Source: Oscillospiraceae bacterium (GTDB lineage: Bacteria; Bacillota; Clostridia; Oscillospirales; Ruminococcaceae). Taken from it: DNA of 64,000 nucleotides. The notes under the pieces are model-generated. The model was given only the letters and a program-made list of their open reading frames with translations. It searched no databases and was not told where the DNA came from. Shown piece after piece: positions 62,003 through 64,000 of the stretch. The stretch's first letter is position 1; every line of letters begins with the position of its first letter. The translations under genes and the position numbers were made by a program. Location of the stretch: the NCBI GenBank assembly GCA_022508825.1, contig JAFLUI010000001.1, forward strand, positions 1 to 64,000, written 5' to 3'.

Positions 62003-62075
62003 AAAAGGCAGGCGGAGCCTGCACCCATACCGCTGCATACTATTTCTGTAAAAAGTAAAATAAGACACGGAAGCA
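62003..62075 (+). repeat. Dispersed ~70-bp hairpin repeat, copy C
   Basis: More diverged copy: starts AAAAGGCAGGCGGAGCC and ends GACACGGAAGCA, as copies A and B do. Its first stem is GCAGGC/GCCTGC in place of AAAGGC/GCCTTT, so both arms changed together. It starts right after the stop codon of the GNAT gene. Confidence 0.7.
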
Positions 62076-62107
62076 AAATTAATCATATTACCGAAAGGAA
62101 CATTATT

Positions 62108-62335
62108 ATGGAAAAGTTCATACCGCTGGGTAAAATGAGCAAGAAAAAACAGCGGGAGATCCACCGTCTCAGCCGAAAGGACTGGGGCGGCATATCCCCT
62201 GTTACAAGAAAAGAGAAAAATCCCAAGGCTTACAACAGAGCTGCAGAAAAACGCAAAGGAGCCTCCCGAAAAAACTGGGAGGCTTCCTATTTTTATTTTG
62301 CAGACAAAGCTCTCTTTCCTATGTCCGTCCTGTAA
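62108..62335 (+). CDS. Small basic protein without an in-frame stop before its terminator
   Basis: 75 residues in the open frame. The first 48 (MEKFIPLGKMSKKKQREIH, then RKDWGGISPVTRKEKNPKAYNRA) recall a conserved small basic protein of Clostridia that ends near this point. The open frame does not stop there but runs through a strong hairpin (62258-62287) and 43 bases into the purD tail. AAAGGAA is found about 9 bases before the ATG. If the hairpin stops transcription, the message would lack a stop codon. The last 25 residues look like read-through. Confidence 0.65.
   Translation: MEKFIPLGKMSKKKQREIHRLSRKDWGGISPVTRKEKNPKAYNRAAEKRKGASRKNWEASYFYFADKALFPMSVL
62258..62301. terminator. Hairpin terminator between the small basic gene and purD
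   Basis: GGAGCCTCCC (62258-62267) pairs with GGGAGGCTTCC (62277-62287, one bulged T), followed on the plus strand by TATTTTTATTTT. The minus strand lacks a strong T-run. Confidence 0.8.
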
Positions 62336-63570
62336 TGTGCATTTTCAAAGCTGATCTTCTTCACCGCTTCATATGACTTGTCCAAAGCCGCCTGCAGGGT
62401 GTCCCCTGTTGCTGTTACGCCAAGGACACGACCTCCCGCAGTAAGAAATTTTCCGTCTGTGAACTTCGTTCCAGCATGGTATACAAAAACGCCGTCCACC
62501 TGTCCCTTGTCGTCCATGCCGGACATTTCAAGACCGGTGGGATATTTTTTCGGATATCCCCCGCTTGCCATTACAACGCAGGCACAGGACTGATCCTTCC
62601 ACTTTATATCAATATCCGAAAGTGTTCCCTTATATACTGCTTCAAAAATATCAACCAAGTCCGCATCAAGAAGGGGCAGAACTACCTGAGTTTCCGGGTC
62701 TCCGAAACGGCAGTTGTACTCGATGACCTTTACCCCATCGGGAGTGAGCATAAGCCCGAAATAAAGACAGCCCTTGAAAGTCCTTCCCTCTGCTTTCATT
62801 GCTTTTATGGTGGGCAGGAAGATATTCTCCATGCACTCCTTTGCCACAGCCTCAGTGTAGAACGGATTCGGAGCCACCGTTCCCATGCCGCCTGTGTTAA
62901 GACCCTGATCGCCGTCCAGAGCCCGCTTGTGATCCATTGAGGATATCATGGGGACCACAATATTTCCGTCCGTAAAGGAAAGCACTGACATCTCAGGACC
63001 TGTCAGAAACTCCTCTACAACAAGCTTGGAGCCGCTTTCCCCGAAAATTTTATCCTCCATAATTGAGCGTACTGCTTCCTCGGCTTCCTGCTCATTCTGA
63101 GCGATAATAACGCCCTTTCCAAGAGCAAGACCGTCCGCCTTGACAACTGTAGGATACTTTCCCTGCCCCTTTATGTAAGCGACAGCCTCATCTGCATTTG
63201 TAAAGGTCTCATACGCCGCCGTGGGGATACCGTATTTTTTCATAAGATCCTTCGAGAAAGCCTTGCTTCCTTCGATGATAGCCGCCGCCTTATCGGGACC
63301 GAATGTCATTATACCCTCTGCACCCAGAGCGTCTACCATTCCCATAACAAGGGGATCGTCCGGAGCAACTACCACCATGTCCACCGAAAGCTTTTTGGCA
63401 AGAGCCACGATACCGTCAATGTCTGTGGCTTTTACATCAAAGCACTCCGCATAGCGGGAAATGCCTCCGTTTCCGGGAGCGCAGTAAAGCTTTTCTGCAC
63501 GGGGACTCTCCGCAAGCTTCATGATAATGGCGTGTTCACGTCCTCCGCCGCCTACAACTAATATTTTCAT
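62293..63570 (-). CDS. purD: Phosphoribosylamine-glycine ligase (GAR synthetase)
   Basis: ATP-grasp enzyme of purine synthesis that joins phosphoribosylamine and glycine. 425 residues. KILVVGGGGREHAI at the N-terminus, GPDKAAAIIEGSKAFSKDLM, VVKADGLALGKGVIIA, MSVLSFTDG, GGMGTVAPNPFY, EYNCRFGDPETQVVLP and the C-terminal ASGGYPKKYPTG. I start at MKILVVG (63570) after GAGGA; the frame allows five more codons from a GTG. The start is 2 bp from the stop of the GNAT gene, so they may be cotranscribed. Confidence 0.96.
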   Translation of the reverse strand: MKILVVGGGGREHAIIMKLAESPRAEKLYCAPGNGGISRYAECFDVKATDIDGIVALAKKLSVDMVVVAPDDPLVMGMVDALGAEGIMTFGPDKAAAIIEGSKAFSKDLMKKYGIPTAAYETFTNADEAVAYIKGQGKYPTVVKADGLALGKGVIIAQNEQEAEEAVRSIMEDKIFGESGSKLVVEEFLTGPEMSVLSFTDGNIVVPMISSMDHKRALDGDQGLNTGGMGTVAPNPFYTEAVAKECMENIFLPTIKAMKAEGRTFKGCLYFGLMLTPDGVKVIEYNCRFGDPETQVVLPLLDADLVDIFEAVYKGTLSDIDIKWKDQSCACVVMASGGYPKKYPTGLEMSGMDDKGQVDGVFVYHAGTKFTDGKFLTAGGRVLGVTATGDTLQAALDKSYEAVKKISFENAHYRTDIGKRALSAK

Positions 63571-63571
63571 T

Positions 63572-64000
63572 TTATTGTTCCTCACTTTCGCATTTGATAT
63601 ATGTCATATTTTCTATAAACCCCACATAAATTTTCGAGCGGAATTCAGTACTTCCGTCAATTTTGCTGAATGTACCATAGCGGTCAAATTTCAGTCCGCA
63701 CTTTTCAATGACACTGCCGGAATCGGTATCCTCTTCTGCATGAGAGAAACAGAATTTCTTTGCGTCCAAATTCTCCGCTGCATATTTTATCATAGCCCTG
63801 ACCGCTTCAGCTTCGTAATCATTACCCAGACAGTCATACCGGAAATTATACCCGATCTCCGAGAAGTCATTTCCCATATTGCTGTCATAAACTCCGCCCT
63901 CTCCGATAAGCAGACCGTCAGACTTCCGTACAATTGCGAAAGTATCATCACCGAAATTTTCTATGGATTCACGGACAAGTTCCGCAGAATCGTATGTACA
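63572..64000 (-). CDS. GNAT-family N-acetyltransferase (5' end outside window)
   Basis: The frame is open through the right edge: 142 codons are visible. The upstream part reads AIVRKSDGLLIGEGGVYDS, the start of the acetyltransferase core, and then IGYNFRYDCLGNDYEAEAVRAMIKYA (CoA-binding helix region), FCFSHAEEDTDSGSVIEKCGLKFD (typical RimJ/RimL-type C-terminus). The internal ATG at 63877 is not the true start. It is directly upstream of purD, with a 1-bp gap. Substrate unknown. Confidence 0.82.
   Translation of the reverse strand, partial: CTYDSAELVRESIENFGDDTFAIVRKSDGLLIGEGGVYDSNMGNDFSEIGYNFRYDCLGNDYEAEAVRAMIKYAAENLDAKKFCFSHAEEDTDSGSVIEKCGLKFDRYGTFSKIDGSTEFRSKIYVGFIENMTYIKCESEEQ

Noticed and set aside
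1-64000. tRNA, rRNA, CRISPR array, prophage or insertion sequence
   Set aside because: I looked for clover-leaf-like segments, regular spaced repeats, transposase motifs and phage genes and saw none that can be supported.

Overview
The window reads as a low-to-mid GC Firmicutes chromosome, most like a gut Ruminococcus or a close relative in the Oscillospiraceae. The support is a PolC-type replicase, strong AAAGGAGG-type ribosome sites, many sigma-A promoters (TTGACA, 17 bp, TATAAT), T-box control of amino-acid operons, the short HisG plus HisZ pair, and a cellobiose 2-epimerase that resembles the Ruminococcus albus enzyme. No rRNA, tRNA, prophage, insertion sequence or CRISPR array was seen. 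It is core metabolism with accessory islets.

Left part (1-19,200, nearly all minus strand). A histidine operon (hisZ-hisG-hisD-hisC, running off the left edge) starts at a promoter overlapped by four tandem 8-bp units. Next to it is one long operon, pyrH-frr-uppS-cdsA-dxr-rseP-ispG-polC, covering UMP kinase, ribosome recycling, polyprenol and phospholipid precursors, the MEP pathway and replication. Two AT-rich accessory genes interrupt it between rseP and ispG. Then come a probably inactive SGNH-fold membrane protein, two small membrane proteins, a DUF5685 protein, a candidate ~100-nt small RNA and two copies of a ~70-bp dispersed repeat.

Middle (19,200-49,100). A T-box with a likely isoleucine specifier leads ilvB and a citramalate synthase; leuC-leuD-leuB lie 8 kb downstream, so isoleucine is probably made from pyruvate through citramalate, with leucine sharing the same enzymes. 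Between them sit a LysR regulator, three tandem paralogous lipoproteins, a PstS-like lipoprotein and an ECF sigma/anti-sigma pair. Then follow a tandem pair of unknown acidic proteins, a ComFB / DUF1538 membrane protein / tandem PII-like protein operon, cellobiose 2-epimerase, a DUF1015 protein, secA, a zinc-ribbon repeat protein, an MFS transporter and a cytoplasmic sensor-GGDEF protein.

Right part (49,100-64,000). A tryptophan T-box leads trpE-trpGD(fused)-trpC-trpF-trpB-trpA, convergent with aroB, which supplies the same aromatic pathway. After that come GNAT acetyltransferases, an alpha/beta hydrolase, a deletion-scarred TPR gene, an rtcB RNA-ligase operon, a third repeat copy, a small basic protein, purD and a GNAT gene cut by the right edge.

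The most interesting element is the rtcB leader (about 60,047-60,347). It has a promoter, a perfect palindrome near the start site, a 36-codon ORF with a strong ribosome site, and mutually exclusive antiterminator and terminator hairpins. This looks like translation-sensing attenuation of an RNA-repair ligase. Many genes in the window seem to use UUG starts, placed here by their ribosome-binding sites.
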